Shown in pieces: positions 8,593 through 19,208 of a stretch of DNA of 52,556 nt; position 1 is the first letter of the stretch, and each line of letters opens with the position of its first letter. The translations under genes and the position numbers were made by a program. The notes beneath the pieces are model-generated. The model was not told where the DNA came from. It saw only the letters and a list, made by a program, of their open reading frames with translations, and did no database searches. Source of the stretch: an uncultured bacterium (GTDB lineage: Bacteria > Pseudomonadota > Alphaproteobacteria > Rhodospirillales > Rhodospirillaceae); NCBI GenBank assembly GCA_903888485.1, contig CAISTS010000075.1, forward strand, positions 1-52,556, given 5' to 3'.

Positions 8593-9960
8593 ATGGCAAA
8601 GTTCGACTACGACCTCATCACGATTGGCGCCGGTTCGGGCGGTGTGCGCGCCTCGCGCCTCGCCGGTAAATACGGCGCGCGCGTCGCCGTCATCGAAGAA
8701 AGCCGCTACGGCGGTACCTGCGTGATGCGCGGCTGCGTGCCCAAGAAGCTGCTGGTCATCGGCGCGCATTTCGCCCAGCACTTCGAGGACGCGATCGGCT
8801 TCGGCTGGAGCCTGCAAGGCGCGACCCACGACTGGGCGAAGATGATTGCCGCCAAGGACAAGGAACTCGAACGCCTCGAGGGGGTCTATAAGCGCATCCT
8901 GCGCGATGCCGGCGTGACGCTGATCGACGGACGCGGCGTGGTGGCGGACGCACACACCGTCGAAGTGGACGGCAAGCGCATGACCGCCGAGAAGATCCTG
9001 GTGGCCGCGGGCGGCTGGCCTGTGACTCCGGACTTCCCCGGCCACGAACATGTCATTACCTCGAACGAGGCGCTCGACCTGAAACAGCGCCCCAAGCGCA
9101 TATTCATCGTCGGTGGCGGCTACATCGCCGTGGAGTTCGCCGGCATCTTCAACGCGCTGGGCTCCGAAGTGACGCTGGTGATCCGATCGGGTCAGCTCCT
9201 GCGCGGCTTCGACCAGGACGTGCGCGCGATTCTCGGCGAAGAACTGGAGAAGAAGGGCATCAAGATCCGCCGCGACTGCATCATCCGCTCGGTCGAGAAA
9301 AAGGGTGCGGCTTATTCGGTGATGTTCGATCTTGGCGAGGAGCAGATCGCCGATTGCGTGATGGCCGCGACGGGCCGCGCGCCCAACACCGCGAAACTTG
9401 GGCTCAAAGAGAACGATGTGAAGCTGAATTCCAAAGGCGCGGTCGTCGTTGATGAATGGAACCGCTCGTCGGTGGAAAGCATCTTCGCCGTCGGCGACAT
9501 CACCGACCGCGTCAACCTGACGCCGGTGGCCATCAACGAGGGCCGTATGTTCGCCGAGACCTTCTTCAACAAGAAACCCATGACGCTGGACTACAACAAC
9601 ATCGCCTCGGCGGTGTTCAGCCAGCCGCCGGTTTCGGTGGTGGGGCTTAGCGAAGAAGAAGCGCGTAAGAATCACAACGTGCGCCTTTTCATCACGCGCT
9701 TCCGGGCCATGAAACACACGCTCTCGGGCCGCGACGAACGCACCATGATGAAGCTGGTGGTCGACAAGGCCACCGACAAGGTGCTCGGCTGCCACATGGT
9801 CGGCGACGATGCGCCCGAGATCATCCAGGGCCTCGCCGTTGCGCTGAAGTGCGGCGCCACCAAGGCCCAGTTCGACGCCACGGTCGGTATTCACCCGACG
9901 GCCGCCGAAGAGTTCGTCACCATGCGTGACCCGGTGCCGGAAAGGGAGCCAGAGGCCTAA
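8593..9960 (+). CDS. gor: Glutathione-disulfide reductase
   Basis: 455 residues, a class I flavoprotein disulfide reductase. It reduces glutathione disulfide with NADPH in the cytoplasm. The N-terminal FAD fold is IGAGSGGVRA (11-20). The redox-active pair is Cys43 and Cys48 in GGTCVMRGCVPKK, the form usual in glutathione reductases. The NAD(P) fold (about 170-200) has VGGGYIAVEFAG. A second FAD motif is IFAVGDITDR, and the dimer-interface catalytic His lies in GIHPTAAEE near the C-terminus. Dihydrolipoamide and mercuric reductases are less likely because their cysteine motif differs. It follows the glmS scar and may share transcription with the genes before it. Confidence 0.93.
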   Translation: MAKFDYDLITIGAGSGGVRASRLAGKYGARVAVIEESRYGGTCVMRGCVPKKLLVIGAHFAQHFEDAIGFGWSLQGATHDWAKMIAAKDKELERLEGVYKRILRDAGVTLIDGRGVVADAHTVEVDGKRMTAEKILVAAGGWPVTPDFPGHEHVITSNEALDLKQRPKRIFIVGGGYIAVEFAGIFNALGSEVTLVIRSGQLLRGFDQDVRAILGEELEKKGIKIRRDCIIRSVEKKGAAYSVMFDLGEEQIADCVMAATGRAPNTAKLGLKENDVKLNSKGAVVVDEWNRSSVESIFAVGDITDRVNLTPVAINEGRMFAETFFNKKPMTLDYNNIASAVFSQPPVSVVGLSEEEARKNHNVRLFITRFRAMKHTLSGRDERTMMKLVVDKATDKVLGCHMVGDDAPEIIQGLAVALKCGATKAQFDATVGIHPTAAEEFVTMRDPVPEREPEA

Positions 9961-9975
9961 TGACTTACCCGCCAA

Positions 9976-9994
9976 TTACGTACCCGGTACGTAA
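9976..9994. repeat. Perfect inverted repeat TTACGTACC-C-GGTACGTAA
   Basis: Nine-base arms (9976-9984 and 9986-9994) around a single C, followed by AT-rich DNA. It lies 16 bases after gor and 165 bases before the DAHP synthase gene. Such tight symmetry fits a dimeric repressor operator better than an RNA hairpin, because a one-base loop cannot fold without opening the inner pairs. Confidence 0.45.
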
Positions 9995-10034
9995 AAGTAT
10001 TTGATATTATTATATTTATTTGCCGGAGCCCCAG

Positions 10035-10048
10035 AAAACCGCGGTTTT
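10035..10048. repeat. Palindrome AAAACCGCGGTTTT
   Basis: A perfect 14-base palindrome between gor and the DAHP synthase gene, followed within five bases by a T-run (GGGTTTTT). A weak terminator or protein site is possible. A further inverted repeat (GGGCGTT ... AACGCCC, about 10091-10113) lies closer to the DAHP synthase start. Confidence 0.3.
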
Positions 10049-10159
10049 GCGGGTTTTTCCTGGCCAACCCGGGCTTGAGTTATTATAGGGGGCGTTCCTT
10101 TTGTTAACGCCCGCGCCCATATAAGGGCCGGAACGATCACCTTTTAGGCGAGGCCTCCC

Positions 10160-11560
10160 ATGGCAAGGCTTGAAACCGGCAAATGGAGCCGGGAAAGCTG
10201 GCGAACGAAACCCATCGTCCAGGTGCCGGAATACGCGGACCAGGCCGCGCTTGCGGCTGTGGAAAAACAGCTGCGCAGCTATCCGCCGCTCGTGTTCGCC
10301 GGTGAAGCGCGCCGACTTAAGGCTAGTTTAGCCAAGGTCGCGGAGGGTCAGGCTTTTCTGCTCCAGGGCGGCGACTGTGCGGAAAGCTTCGCCGAATTCC
10401 ACCCGGATAACATCCGCGACACATTCCGCGTCATGCTGCAAATGGCGGTGGTGCTGACCTTTGGCGCGGCGTTGCCGATCATCAAAGTCGGCCGCATGGC
10501 CGGCCAGTTCGCCAAGCCGCGTTCGGAACCCAACGAAACCAAGAACGGCGTGACTCTGCCGTCCTATCGCGGCGACAACATCAACGGCGCCGACTTCACC
10601 GCTGAATCGCGCAACCCTGATCCTGCGCGCGCGGTGCAGGCTTACAACCAGTCGGCCGCGACGCTCAACCTGCTGCGCGCCTTTGCACAAGGCGGCTACG
10701 CCGATCTGCACAAGGTGCACCAGTGGACGCTCGGCTTCATGGCCGACGCCGCGACGGCCGACAAGTACAGCCGCTTCGCCGACCGCATCCAGGAAACCCT
10801 CGAGTTCATGGAAGCCTGTGGCCTGACCGGCGAAACGGTGCCGCAGATCCGCGAGACCGAGTTCTACACCTCGCACGAGGCGCTGCTGCTTTGGTACGAA
10901 GAGGCCCTGACGCGCAACGACTCAACGACCGGCCAGTGGTACGGATGTTCGGCGCACATGCTGTGGCTGGGCGAGCGCACGCGCCAGCCCGATCATGCCC
11001 ACGTCGAATTCATGCGCGGCATTCAGAACCCGGTCGGCGTCAAGATCGGTCCCAAAACCACGCCGGACGAGCTGCTCACGCTGTGCGACGCGCTCAATCC
11101 GCAGAACGAAGCCGGGCGCCTCACGCTCATCACGCGCATGGGCGCCGAGCGTGTCGCCGAGCATCTGCCGAACCTGATCCGCGCCGTCACGCGCGAGGGC
11201 CGCAAGGTCGTCTGGACCTGCGATCCCATGCACGCCAACACGGTGAAGAGCTCGACGGGTTACAAGACCCGCCAGTTTGACCGCATCCTCGCCGAAGTGC
11301 GCAGCTTCTTCGCCGTGCACCGCGCCGAGGGTACGCATCCGGGCGGCGTGCATTTCGAGATGACCGGCAAGGACGTCACCGAATGCGTCGGCGGCACCCA
11401 GGCCGTCTCGGAAGCCAGCCTCGGCGACCGCTATCACACGCACTGCGATCCGCGCCTCAATGCCGCGCAGGCCTTGGAGCTCGCGTTCCTCATCGCCGAG
11501 GCGCTGAAGGACGAACGCATCCAACTCGGTAAGGACGCGCGCGTCGCCGCAGCGCAGTAA
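10160..11560 (+). CDS. Class II 3-deoxy-7-phosphoheptulonate (DAHP) synthase
   Basis: 466 residues. It condenses phosphoenolpyruvate and erythrose-4-phosphate, the first step of the shikimate pathway. It is the class II (plant/Mycobacterium) type rather than the short AroFGH type, as shown by the length and the signatures [29 protein letters not shown] (metal-binding Cys), [20 protein letters not shown] and [11 protein letters not shown]. Names such as aroG or aroF are used for this class, so no symbol is given. It is the first gene of a run with nadE (8-base gap) and glnS (20-base gap). The 199-base region upstream carries several inverted repeats that could regulate it. Confidence 0.95.
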   Translation: MARLETGKWSRESWRTKPIVQVPEYADQAALAAVEKQLRSYPPLVFAGEARRLKASLAKVAEGQAFLLQGGDCAESFAEFHPDNIRDTFRVMLQMAVVLTFGAALPIIKVGRMAGQFAKPRSEPNETKNGVTLPSYRGDNINGADFTAESRNPDPARAVQAYNQSAATLNLLRAFAQGGYADLHKVHQWTLGFMADAATADKYSRFADRIQETLEFMEACGLTGETVPQIRETEFYTSHEALLLWYEEALTRNDSTTGQWYGCSAHMLWLGERTRQPDHAHVEFMRGIQNPVGVKIGPKTTPDELLTLCDALNPQNEAGRLTLITRMGAERVAEHLPNLIRAVTREGRKVVWTCDPMHANTVKSSTGYKTRQFDRILAEVRSFFAVHRAEGTHPGGVHFEMTGKDVTECVGGTQAVSEASLGDRYHTHCDPRLNAAQALELAFLIAEALKDERIQLGKDARVAAAQ

Positions 11561-11568
11561 GCGGGCGC

Positions 11569-13224
11569 ATGGCGGGCACACTCAAGATCGCGCTGGCGCA
11601 GATCAACCCTGTCGTCGGGGATATCAAGGGCAACGTCGCGCTCATCGCCGCTGCGCGCGCCAAGGCGAGTGGCGCCGACCTGGTCGTCACGCCCGAGCTA
11701 TCGGTGTGTGGTTATCCGCCCGAAGACCTGGTTTATCGTGAAGCTTTCCTGGATGAAGTCGCGCGCGGCGTCGCGGAACTTGCAGCGCTGACGGCGGATG
11801 GCGGCCCGGGGCTCCTGGTCGGCGCGCCGTGGCGCGAGCACGAGCTGGTCTACAACACCGTGCTGCTGCTGGACGGCGGCAAGATTGTCACCACCCGCAC
11901 CAAGCATCATCTGCCCAACTACGGTGTCTTCGACGAATACCGCGTGTTTGCCGCCGGTCCGGTGCCGGGGCCCATGGTGTTCCGCGGTGTTCGTTTGGGT
12001 GTGATGATCTGCGAGGACATGTGGTTCGAGGACGTGGCCGAGACGCTGATCGAGTCCGGCGCCGAGATGATCATCGTTCCCAACGGCTCGCCCTTCGAAC
12101 TCGATAAGCCTGACGTGCGCGTCACCCATGCCGTGGCGCGTGTCACCGAAACCGACTTGCCGCTGATCTACGTCAATCAGGTCGGCGGGCAGGATGATCT
12201 TGTTTTCGACGGTGGGTCATTCGTGCTCAATGCCGACCGCGCGCTCGCCGTGCAGATGCCGTGGTGGCGCAGCGATGTCGTCATGACGACGTGGGAGCGC
12301 GCTGCTCACGGCTGGCGTTGCATGACCCAACCGCCGGCACCGCCCTGCGACCGGCTCGAGAACGTTTATCAGGCAATGGTACTGGGCCTGCGCGACTACG
12401 TTACTAAGAACCGCTTTCCGGGCGTGGTGCTGGGCCTTTCGGGCGGTATCGACAGCGCGCTCGCGGCGGCGGTCGCCGCCGATGCGTTGGGGCCGGAGCG
12501 GGTCCACTGCGTGATGATGCCGTCGCCGTACACGTCGGAAGACAGTCTGGAAGATGCGGCCGCGGTCGCCAAGCTGCTGGGCGTGCGTCTCGACGACATC
12601 GACATCGGCCCGGCCATGCAGGCCTATGCCAATATGCTGGCGCCGCTGTTCGCCGGCACCACCGCCGACATCACCGAAGAGAACCTGCAATCGCGGGCGC
12701 GCGGCATGACGCTGATGGCGCTGTCGAACAAGTTCGGCAAGATGGTGCTGTCGACGGGCAACAAGAGCGAGATGTCCACCGGCTACGCCACGCTCTACGG
12801 CGACATGTGTGGCGGCTATGCCGTGCTGAAGGATGTCTACAAGACCACCGTGTTCGCGGTCTGCCGCTGGCGCAACGCGCACAAGCCCGCGGGCGGGCTG
12901 GGGCCGAGCGGTCCGGTCATGCCAGAGCGCGTCATCACCAAGCCGCCGACGGCCGAGCTTAAGCCGAATCAGAAAGACCAGGACACGCTGCCGCCTTATG
13001 ACGTTCTTGATGGCATCTTGAAGGGCCTGATCGAGGGCGAGCTTGGCGTCGCCGCCGTGGCCGCCAAGGGCTTCGACGAAGCGGTCGTGCGCCGCGTCTA
13101 CAAAATGCTGAAGACCGCCGAATACAAGCGCCGGCAGGCGCCGCCGGGGGTGAAAATCACCCATATTGCCTTCGGGCGCGACTACCGCTACCCCATCACC
13201 AACGGTTTCAACGACGCCGGCTGA
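11569..13224 (+). CDS. nadE: Glutamine-dependent NAD+ synthetase
   Basis: 551 residues, the two-domain form. It amidates nicotinate adenine dinucleotide to NAD using glutamine. The N-terminal nitrilase-type amidase domain (about 1-265) has the triad in [12 protein letters not shown] (Glu), [13 protein letters not shown] (Lys) and [10 protein letters not shown] (Cys). The C-terminal synthetase domain (about 280-545) has the ATP-pyrophosphatase P-loop [11 protein letters not shown] and [19 protein letters not shown]. It is cytoplasmic and sits between the DAHP synthase gene and glnS on the same strand. Confidence 0.96.
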   Translation: MAGTLKIALAQINPVVGDIKGNVALIAAARAKASGADLVVTPELSVCGYPPEDLVYREAFLDEVARGVAELAALTADGGPGLLVGAPWREHELVYNTVLLLDGGKIVTTRTKHHLPNYGVFDEYRVFAAGPVPGPMVFRGVRLGVMICEDMWFEDVAETLIESGAEMIIVPNGSPFELDKPDVRVTHAVARVTETDLPLIYVNQVGGQDDLVFDGGSFVLNADRALAVQMPWWRSDVVMTTWERAAHGWRCMTQPPAPPCDRLENVYQAMVLGLRDYVTKNRFPGVVLGLSGGIDSALAAAVAADALGPERVHCVMMPSPYTSEDSLEDAAAVAKLLGVRLDDIDIGPAMQAYANMLAPLFAGTTADITEENLQSRARGMTLMALSNKFGKMVLSTGNKSEMSTGYATLYGDMCGGYAVLKDVYKTTVFAVCRWRNAHKPAGGLGPSGPVMPERVITKPPTAELKPNQKDQDTLPPYDVLDGILKGLIEGELGVAAVAAKGFDEAVVRRVYKMLKTAEYKRRQAPPGVKITHIAFGRDYRYPITNGFNDAG

Positions 13225-13244
13225 GCCATACTCCAGAGAGCTTC

Positions 13245-14915
<1,671 letters not shown>

Positions 14916-14954
14916 CGCGAAGGCGCAATAATTACTCCCGTTTGACGCGAAGGC

Positions 14955-14976
14955 GTGCACATCCGTGGATGTGCGC
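14955..14976. repeat. Hairpin between glnS and the next small gene
   Basis: GCACATCC (14957-14964) and GGATGTGC (14967-14974) pair perfectly, and the stem can be extended by two more pairs. No T-run follows, so a rho-independent terminator for glnS is doubtful. It could act in the leader of the small gene starting at 15070. Confidence 0.35.
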
Positions 14977-15069
14977 GGCGCATCAGCGCAACTTTGCAAC
15001 CGTTGTGTTCCGTATGCGTTTAGCCCGTACTGGGGAAGGGATTTGGGCTCTTGTTGCTGGAAGGAAGCA

Positions 15070-15354
15070 ATGCCCGAAGAATTGCAGGACGTTTCATTAT
15101 CGACCGCGCGCGCATTGAATGCGGAAGCTGAACAAAAGGGACTGTACTTCAACACCGCAGTTCTCGCCCGCTTCGTGCGCGCCAACTACGGCGACGACGC
15201 GGCGAAGGAAGCGCAGCGCCATATCCTGCTCTACGAGCGCATCAAGGACGCTGAATTGGCCGGCATCTGGCGGCGTGTTCTGGCGCATATCACCGGCATC
15301 GAGGTGGTCGAAGACCCGCGCCGCGTTTTGAAGTCGCTCGGGCCGAAAACCTGA
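15070..15354 (+). CDS. Small uncharacterised protein, paralogue of the 15676 gene
   Basis: 94 residues from ATG 15070, chosen because GGAAGGAAG precedes it; the open frame extends back to 14965 but that part is Cys-rich and unlike its relative. Soluble, helical and charged. The core AVLARFVRANYGDDAAKEAQ matches ATLARFMRTNYGNAAETEAI in the product of 15676-15921, and the alignment continues to the end of both helices, so the two are paralogues. I do not recognise a named family and assign no function. Confidence 0.7.
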   Translation: MPEELQDVSLSTARALNAEAEQKGLYFNTAVLARFVRANYGDDAAKEAQRHILLYERIKDAELAGIWRRVLAHITGIEVVEDPRRVLKSLGPKT

Positions 15355-15675
15355 ACCAACACCCGCTTGGCCACAGGCGCCTCTCGGTGTCCTGTCCGCG
15401 CCCCCGCGCCGCGCGTAGCTCTTCTTAGAGGCTGCGTTCTCTTCACCATGTCCGGCAGCGGCTGCACATTAAACCCTGGGTGCAGGAAGGCCCTCCGCGC
15501 GTGCAAATGCTTCGCAGCAACCGCATCTTCGTCGTTTAAATCTGTTAACAATATCAAATGGATATAGCCTACTGCTGTGCAAATCGCAGACCAGCATTGC
15601 ACAAGTTTCGCGCTGCCGACGCCCTCCGCACCGTTATGATTTTTCACCTGCATTCTGCAGGTGAAGGAGCAATTA
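15355..15675. other. Intergenic region before the second small paralogue
   Basis: 321 bases without a supported gene. Apart from the hairpin at 15643-15665, it contains an AT-rich patch (15540-15570) with the palindrome GTTAAC at 15545, which may be the promoter region for the downstream pair. No clear terminator for the gene before it. Confidence 0.4.
15643..15669 (+). promoter_or_regulatory. Perfect 10-bp hairpin running into the Shine-Dalgarno sequence
   Basis: TTCACCTGCA (15643-15652) and TGCAGGTGAA (15656-15665) pair without mismatch around a TTC loop. The next bases are GGAG (15666-15669), the ribosome binding site for the ATG at 15676, and U-G wobble pairs could extend the stem into it. 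The hairpin could limit ribosome access and make translation conditional. The structure is seen; the control is inference. Confidence 0.5.
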
Positions 15676-15921
15676 ATGTCCGCGTTAGAAAAACCGGTCG
15701 CCAATTCTCCAAAGGCCGTGACGGCGACACTGGCGCGCTTCATGCGCACCAACTACGGCAATGCCGCCGAAACCGAAGCCATCCGGCATGTCGCGGCCTA
15801 CACGAGCGAGGAAAAGCACGACCTTGCTGAAATCTGGCTTTCGGTTGTCGAAGAGCTGAAACGCATCGAAGCGAGTTCGAGCGCTTTGCTCACTCATAAA
15901 GCCAAAGGGAGCTTGTCATGA
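15676..15921 (+). CDS. Small uncharacterised protein, paralogue of the 15070 gene
   Basis: 81 residues from ATG 15676, preceded by GGAG at a suitable distance; a GTG at 15661 in the same frame lies inside the hairpin and is less likely. Predicted helical and soluble. It shares the ARFxRxNYG core and the downstream EIW helix with the product of 15070-15354. Its stop overlaps the start of the next gene (ATGA at 15918), so it is translationally coupled with the small membrane protein. Function unknown. Confidence 0.7.
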   Translation: MSALEKPVANSPKAVTATLARFMRTNYGNAAETEAIRHVAAYTSEEKHDLAEIWLSVVEELKRIEASSSALLTHKAKGSLS

Positions 15922-16196
15922 TCAGGAAGATCGGCGGTTTCCAATCTCCCCTCTTCAAGCGCGAAAAGTCGCCGCCACCTGCCGCAGCGTCGCTGGCGGT
16001 TCTGGGTTATTTTTTCGGAGCGTTGGGCGTCCACGAAATAGACCCCGGTTATCTCTTGATGGCGTGGATGTTGGCCGGGTTAATGGCGTTGACGATTTAC
16101 TACACAGTATTAGGGAAGGGATCGCTCTTAAATCCCTACACCATGTTCTTTGCGGCGGCATCGATGGTCTGTATCGCGGGCTATTTCGCCAGCTAA
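15918..16196 (+). CDS. Small membrane protein, uncharacterised
   Basis: 92 residues starting at an ATGA overlap with the preceding gene. Two clear hydrophobic segments lie at about 46-66 and 73-91, with a weaker one at about 23-38, after a basic N-terminus (IRKIGGFQSPLFKREK). This suggests a small inner-membrane protein with two or three helices. No family is recognised. Coupling with the soluble 81-residue protein suggests that the two act together. Confidence 0.65.
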   Translation: MIRKIGGFQSPLFKREKSPPPAAASLAVLGYFFGALGVHEIDPGYLLMAWMLAGLMALTIYYTVLGKGSLLNPYTMFFAAASMVCIAGYFAS

Positions 16197-16258
16197 TTTC
16201 CGGCTTGCGTAAAGAAGCGCGGCCTGACACACCAAATCAACGGTGTGAAAGGTCCGCC

Positions 16259-16684
16259 ATGTCCTCGATCTATATCGCTTTCAGCCCCGCCATGCAGGAA
16301 TGGGGCTCCGATGTCGGCGTGAGTAAACACCTCTACAAGGCCGGCTTCACCGACGGTGACGCGAAGGAAGCCCTCGAAGAGCTGAGGGCCGAAGGCTACG
16401 CCGGGCAGAAGGATTGGGAACTCGCCGGAACGCGCGAAGTCGCCGATCTCGACGCGGCAACGTTCTCGGCGCGCCTTGCCGAACGCCAGAAGACACTCGA
16501 TCCGCTTTATTATCCCAAGCTCAAGGGCGCGAAGGACATCGTCAAGCTCGACCAGCGTAAGGTCGAAGCCAGCATCGTCATCAAGCGCACCATGGAAGGG
16601 CGCGATTCCAAAGTGCCGAAGCTCAAGCCCGACATGCTGGCCGACTTCATCATGGATAGCGTTACCGGGCAGGGTTTGACCTAA
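16259..16684 (+). CDS. Conserved-looking hypothetical protein
   Basis: 141 residues from ATG 16259, which has GAAAGG seven bases upstream; the longer frame from 16064 overlaps the membrane protein gene and was rejected. The protein is soluble, acidic to neutral and helical, without signal peptide or membrane segment. An N-terminal half rich in Asp/Glu (TDGDAKEALEELRAEGYAG) is followed by a basic half (KRTMEGRDSKVPKLKPDM). I do not recognise a family. Codon use matches its neighbours, and the ribosome binding site supports expression. Confidence 0.65.
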   Translation: MSSIYIAFSPAMQEWGSDVGVSKHLYKAGFTDGDAKEALEELRAEGYAGQKDWELAGTREVADLDAATFSARLAERQKTLDPLYYPKLKGAKDIVKLDQRKVEASIVIKRTMEGRDSKVPKLKPDMLADFIMDSVTGQGLT

Positions 16685-16730
16685 GGCCCTCTCGCACCGC
16701 AGCATAACTTTCCGCCACATTCGCCCGAGT

Positions 16731-16749
16731 CCGCCTAAAAAATAGGCGG
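16731..16749. terminator. Candidate hairpin CCGCCTA-AAAAA-TAGGCGG
   Basis: Seven-base perfect arms (16731-16737, 16743-16749) with an AAAAA loop, 47 bases after the 141-residue hypothetical gene. No U-tract follows, so intrinsic termination is uncertain. A second inverted repeat, TGCTTAG ... CTAAGCA (16813-16832), lies just before the ribosome binding site of the next operon. Confidence 0.35.
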
Positions 16750-16812
16750 CGGTCCCCATTCCTTGCGGGCAAGTCCCTATAATCCCTGGGTTTTCCCGGA
16801 TGGCACGGGATA

Positions 16813-16832
16813 TGCTTAGTATTCTCTAAGCA
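16813..16832. promoter_or_regulatory. Inverted repeat upstream of the Anbu operon
   Basis: TGCTTAG (16813-16819) and CTAAGCA (16826-16832) are perfect inverted arms, six bases apart. They lie immediately before AAGGAG (16838-16843) and the GTG start at 16853. Either an operator or a leader hairpin could be formed; no regulator is identified. Confidence 0.4.
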
Positions 16833-16852
16833 CGTTCAAGGAGAGCACGCGG

Positions 16853-18262
16853 GTGGCTTTCGACGAGATGTACGCTGCGGACGGCAGCGTTCGCCCGCCC
16901 TACGCCGGGGTCGCACAGTGGTTGGCGGGGGTGAACCCCGAGCAACTCGAGCGGCGACGCTTGGAGGCGGAGCTGTTCTATCGGCGCGGTGGCATCACCT
17001 TTGCCGTGTACGGCGACAACCAAGGCGAAGAGCGGATCATTCCGTTCGATATCATCCCGCGCATTCTTTCGTCGGCCGAATGGGCGCGCCTGTCCAAAGG
17101 CCTGGAGCAGCGCGTGCGCGCGCTCAACATGTATCTCGCCGACATCTACGGCAAGCAGCGCGCCGTGAAGGCCGGCATCGTTCCCGAGGATCTGGTGTGG
17201 CGCAATCCGGCGTACCGGCCCGAGATGGCGGGCGTCGAGGTGCCGCACGGCGTCTACGTGCACATCGCCGGCATCGACATCGTGCGCATCGACGCCGACG
17301 ACTTCTATGTGCTGGAAGACAACGCGCGCACGCCGTCGGGCGTGTCCTACATGCTGGGCGGGCGCGAGATCTGCTTCCGGCTGATGGCCGATCTTTACGG
17401 CGCGCACAAAGTGGCGCCCGTCGATAATTATCCCGATGAACTCGTCACTATGCTGCGCTCGGTTGCGCCGCGCAGCGCCGACAATCCCACCATTGCGCTG
17501 CTGACGCCCGGCCAGTTCAACTCGGCCTACTACGAACACTCGTTCCTTGCCGACAAGATGGGCGTCGAACTGGTCGAGGGCCGCGATCTCTTCGTGAAGG
17601 ACGCCTGCGTCTACAAGCGCACGACGGAAGGGCCGCGAAAAGTTGACGTCCTCTACCGCCGTGTCGACGACGATTTCATCGATCCTTTGGCCTTCCGGCC
17701 TGACTCGATGCTGGGCGTGCCGGGGCTTTTCGGCGCCTACACCGCCGGCAACGTCACGCTCGCCAATGCGGTGGGTACGGGCGCTGCGGACGACAAGGCG
17801 ATCTATACTTACATGCCGGAGATCGTGAAGTTCTTCCTGTCTGAGGAACCGATCCTCAAGAACGTGCCGACCTGGCGTTGCCGCGACCCGAAGGAACTGA
17901 GTTACGTGCTCGATCACCTGCCCGAGCTGGTGGTGAAGGAAGTGCACGGCTCCGGCGGCTACGGCATGCTGGTGGGCCCGCAATCGACGAAGGCCGAGAT
18001 CGAGGATTTCCGCGCGCGCCTCAAGGCAAACCCGGAGACCTACATCGCGCAGCCCACGCTGGCGCTCTCGACCTGTCCGTCGTTCGTCGCGAGCGGCATC
18101 GCGCCGCGCCACGTGGACCTCAGGCCCTTTGTGCTCACCGGCGCGAACGGCATGAAAATCGTCCCCGGCGGCCTCACGCGCGTGGCCATGCGCGAAGGTT
18201 CGCTGGTCGTGAACTCAAGCCAGGGCGGCGGCACCAAAGACACGTGGGTGGTGGACCTCTAA
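16853..18262 (+). CDS. Circularly permuted ATP-grasp protein of the Anbu operon
   Basis: 469 residues from GTG 16853, with AAGGAG ten bases upstream. It belongs to the circularly permuted ATP-grasp family (formerly DUF404/DUF407): the early FRRGG-type region FYRRGGITFAVYG, RIIPFDIIPR, VYVHIAGIDIVRIDADDFYVLEDNARTPSG, and a late VVKEVHGSGGYGMLVGP. These enzymes are expected to form carboxylate-amine (peptide-like) bonds using ATP, although the substrate of this family is not settled. It overlaps the next gene by one base (TAATG). The set ATP-grasp, alpha-E, transglutaminase, Anbu is a known conserved operon. Confidence 0.93.
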   Translation: MAFDEMYAADGSVRPPYAGVAQWLAGVNPEQLERRRLEAELFYRRGGITFAVYGDNQGEERIIPFDIIPRILSSAEWARLSKGLEQRVRALNMYLADIYGKQRAVKAGIVPEDLVWRNPAYRPEMAGVEVPHGVYVHIAGIDIVRIDADDFYVLEDNARTPSGVSYMLGGREICFRLMADLYGAHKVAPVDNYPDELVTMLRSVAPRSADNPTIALLTPGQFNSAYYEHSFLADKMGVELVEGRDLFVKDACVYKRTTEGPRKVDVLYRRVDDDFIDPLAFRPDSMLGVPGLFGAYTAGNVTLANAVGTGAADDKAIYTYMPEIVKFFLSEEPILKNVPTWRCRDPKELSYVLDHLPELVVKEVHGSGGYGMLVGPQSTKAEIEDFRARLKANPETYIAQPTLALSTCPSFVASGIAPRHVDLRPFVLTGANGMKIVPGGLTRVAMREGSLVVNSSQGGGTKDTWVVDL

Positions 18263-19200
18263 TGCTCAGCCGCACCGCCGACAATCTGTTCTGGCTGTCG
18301 CGCTATGTCGAGCGCGCCGACTATCTCGCGCGCATCCTGGAGACGACATCGCGGCTGTCCGTGCTGCCCGCCGCCTACGCCGGCGACGGCAATGAATGGA
18401 CCAGCGCGCTGGCCACCGCCGGCTGCCTCAATGCGTTCCTCGCGATCTACGAGAAGCCCACGGCGGAAACCGTCTCCCAGTTCCTGGCCTTCTCCGAGCA
18501 GAACCCGTCGTCCATCCGCCGCTGCCTCGAGACCGCGCGCTTCAATGCGCGCGCGGTGCGCACGGCACTGACGCAGGAGATGTGGGAGACCATCAACGGC
18601 GCGTGGCTCGACCTGCAGAAGGTCGACGAGCGCGACATGGCGTCCGGGCGCATCTCGCGCTTCACCGAATGGGTAAAAGACGTTTCCTTGCGCATCGACG
18701 GCTCGGGCTACCGCACCATGCTGCGCAACGATGCCTATTGGTTCTCGCGCCTCGGCTTCTATATCGAGCGCGCCGACAACACCGCGCGCATTTTGGACGT
18801 CAAGTATCACATCCTCCTGCCGGAGACTTCGGCCGTGGGTGGCGGCCTCGACTTTTCGCAATGGACGGCGATCCTGCGTTCGGTCAACGCGCTGACGGCC
18901 TATCGATGGGTTTACCGCGAGAGCCTGAAGCCCTGGCTGATCGCCGATCTTTTGATCCTCAACGAAGAGCTGCCGCGCTCGCTGGCCTCTTGCTACAAGA
19001 ACATCGTCGAGTGCTTGGACAGCCTCGCCGGGGCCTACGGCCGCCAAGGCAAGGCCCAGCGCCAGGCACGCACCATACACACGGCGCTTGAGAACAGCGT
19101 CATCGATCAAGTTTTCCAGACCGGCCTGCACGAATTCCTGACCAATTTCATCGCCGACAACAACCGCGTCGGCGCGGCCATCATTGAGCAGTATCTCTAG
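18262..19200 (+). CDS. Alpha-E domain protein of the Anbu operon
   Basis: 312 residues, entirely alpha-helical in character, of the alpha-E family (formerly DUF403). It shows the hallmark start MLSRTADNLFWLSRYVERAD and a second repeat FYIERADNTARILD. The start overlaps the stop of the ATP-grasp gene, and the longer upstream frame is a shadow of that gene. Its biochemical role is unknown; it is almost always fused to or next to the permuted ATP-grasp protein, so it is thought to work with it. Confidence 0.93.
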   Translation: MLSRTADNLFWLSRYVERADYLARILETTSRLSVLPAAYAGDGNEWTSALATAGCLNAFLAIYEKPTAETVSQFLAFSEQNPSSIRRCLETARFNARAVRTALTQEMWETINGAWLDLQKVDERDMASGRISRFTEWVKDVSLRIDGSGYRTMLRNDAYWFSRLGFYIERADNTARILDVKYHILLPETSAVGGGLDFSQWTAILRSVNALTAYRWVYRESLKPWLIADLLILNEELPRSLASCYKNIVECLDSLAGAYGRQGKAQRQARTIHTALENSVIDQVFQTGLHEFLTNFIADNNRVGAAIIEQYL

Positions 19201-19208
19201 CGCCCGTC

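Noticed and set aside
7426..9975. 849-codon open frame on the minus strand opposite glmS, the glycosyltransferase gene and gor
   Set aside because: It is a high-GC antisense shadow: rich in His, Arg, Asp and Val without domain structure, while the plus strand carries recognised enzymes throughout.
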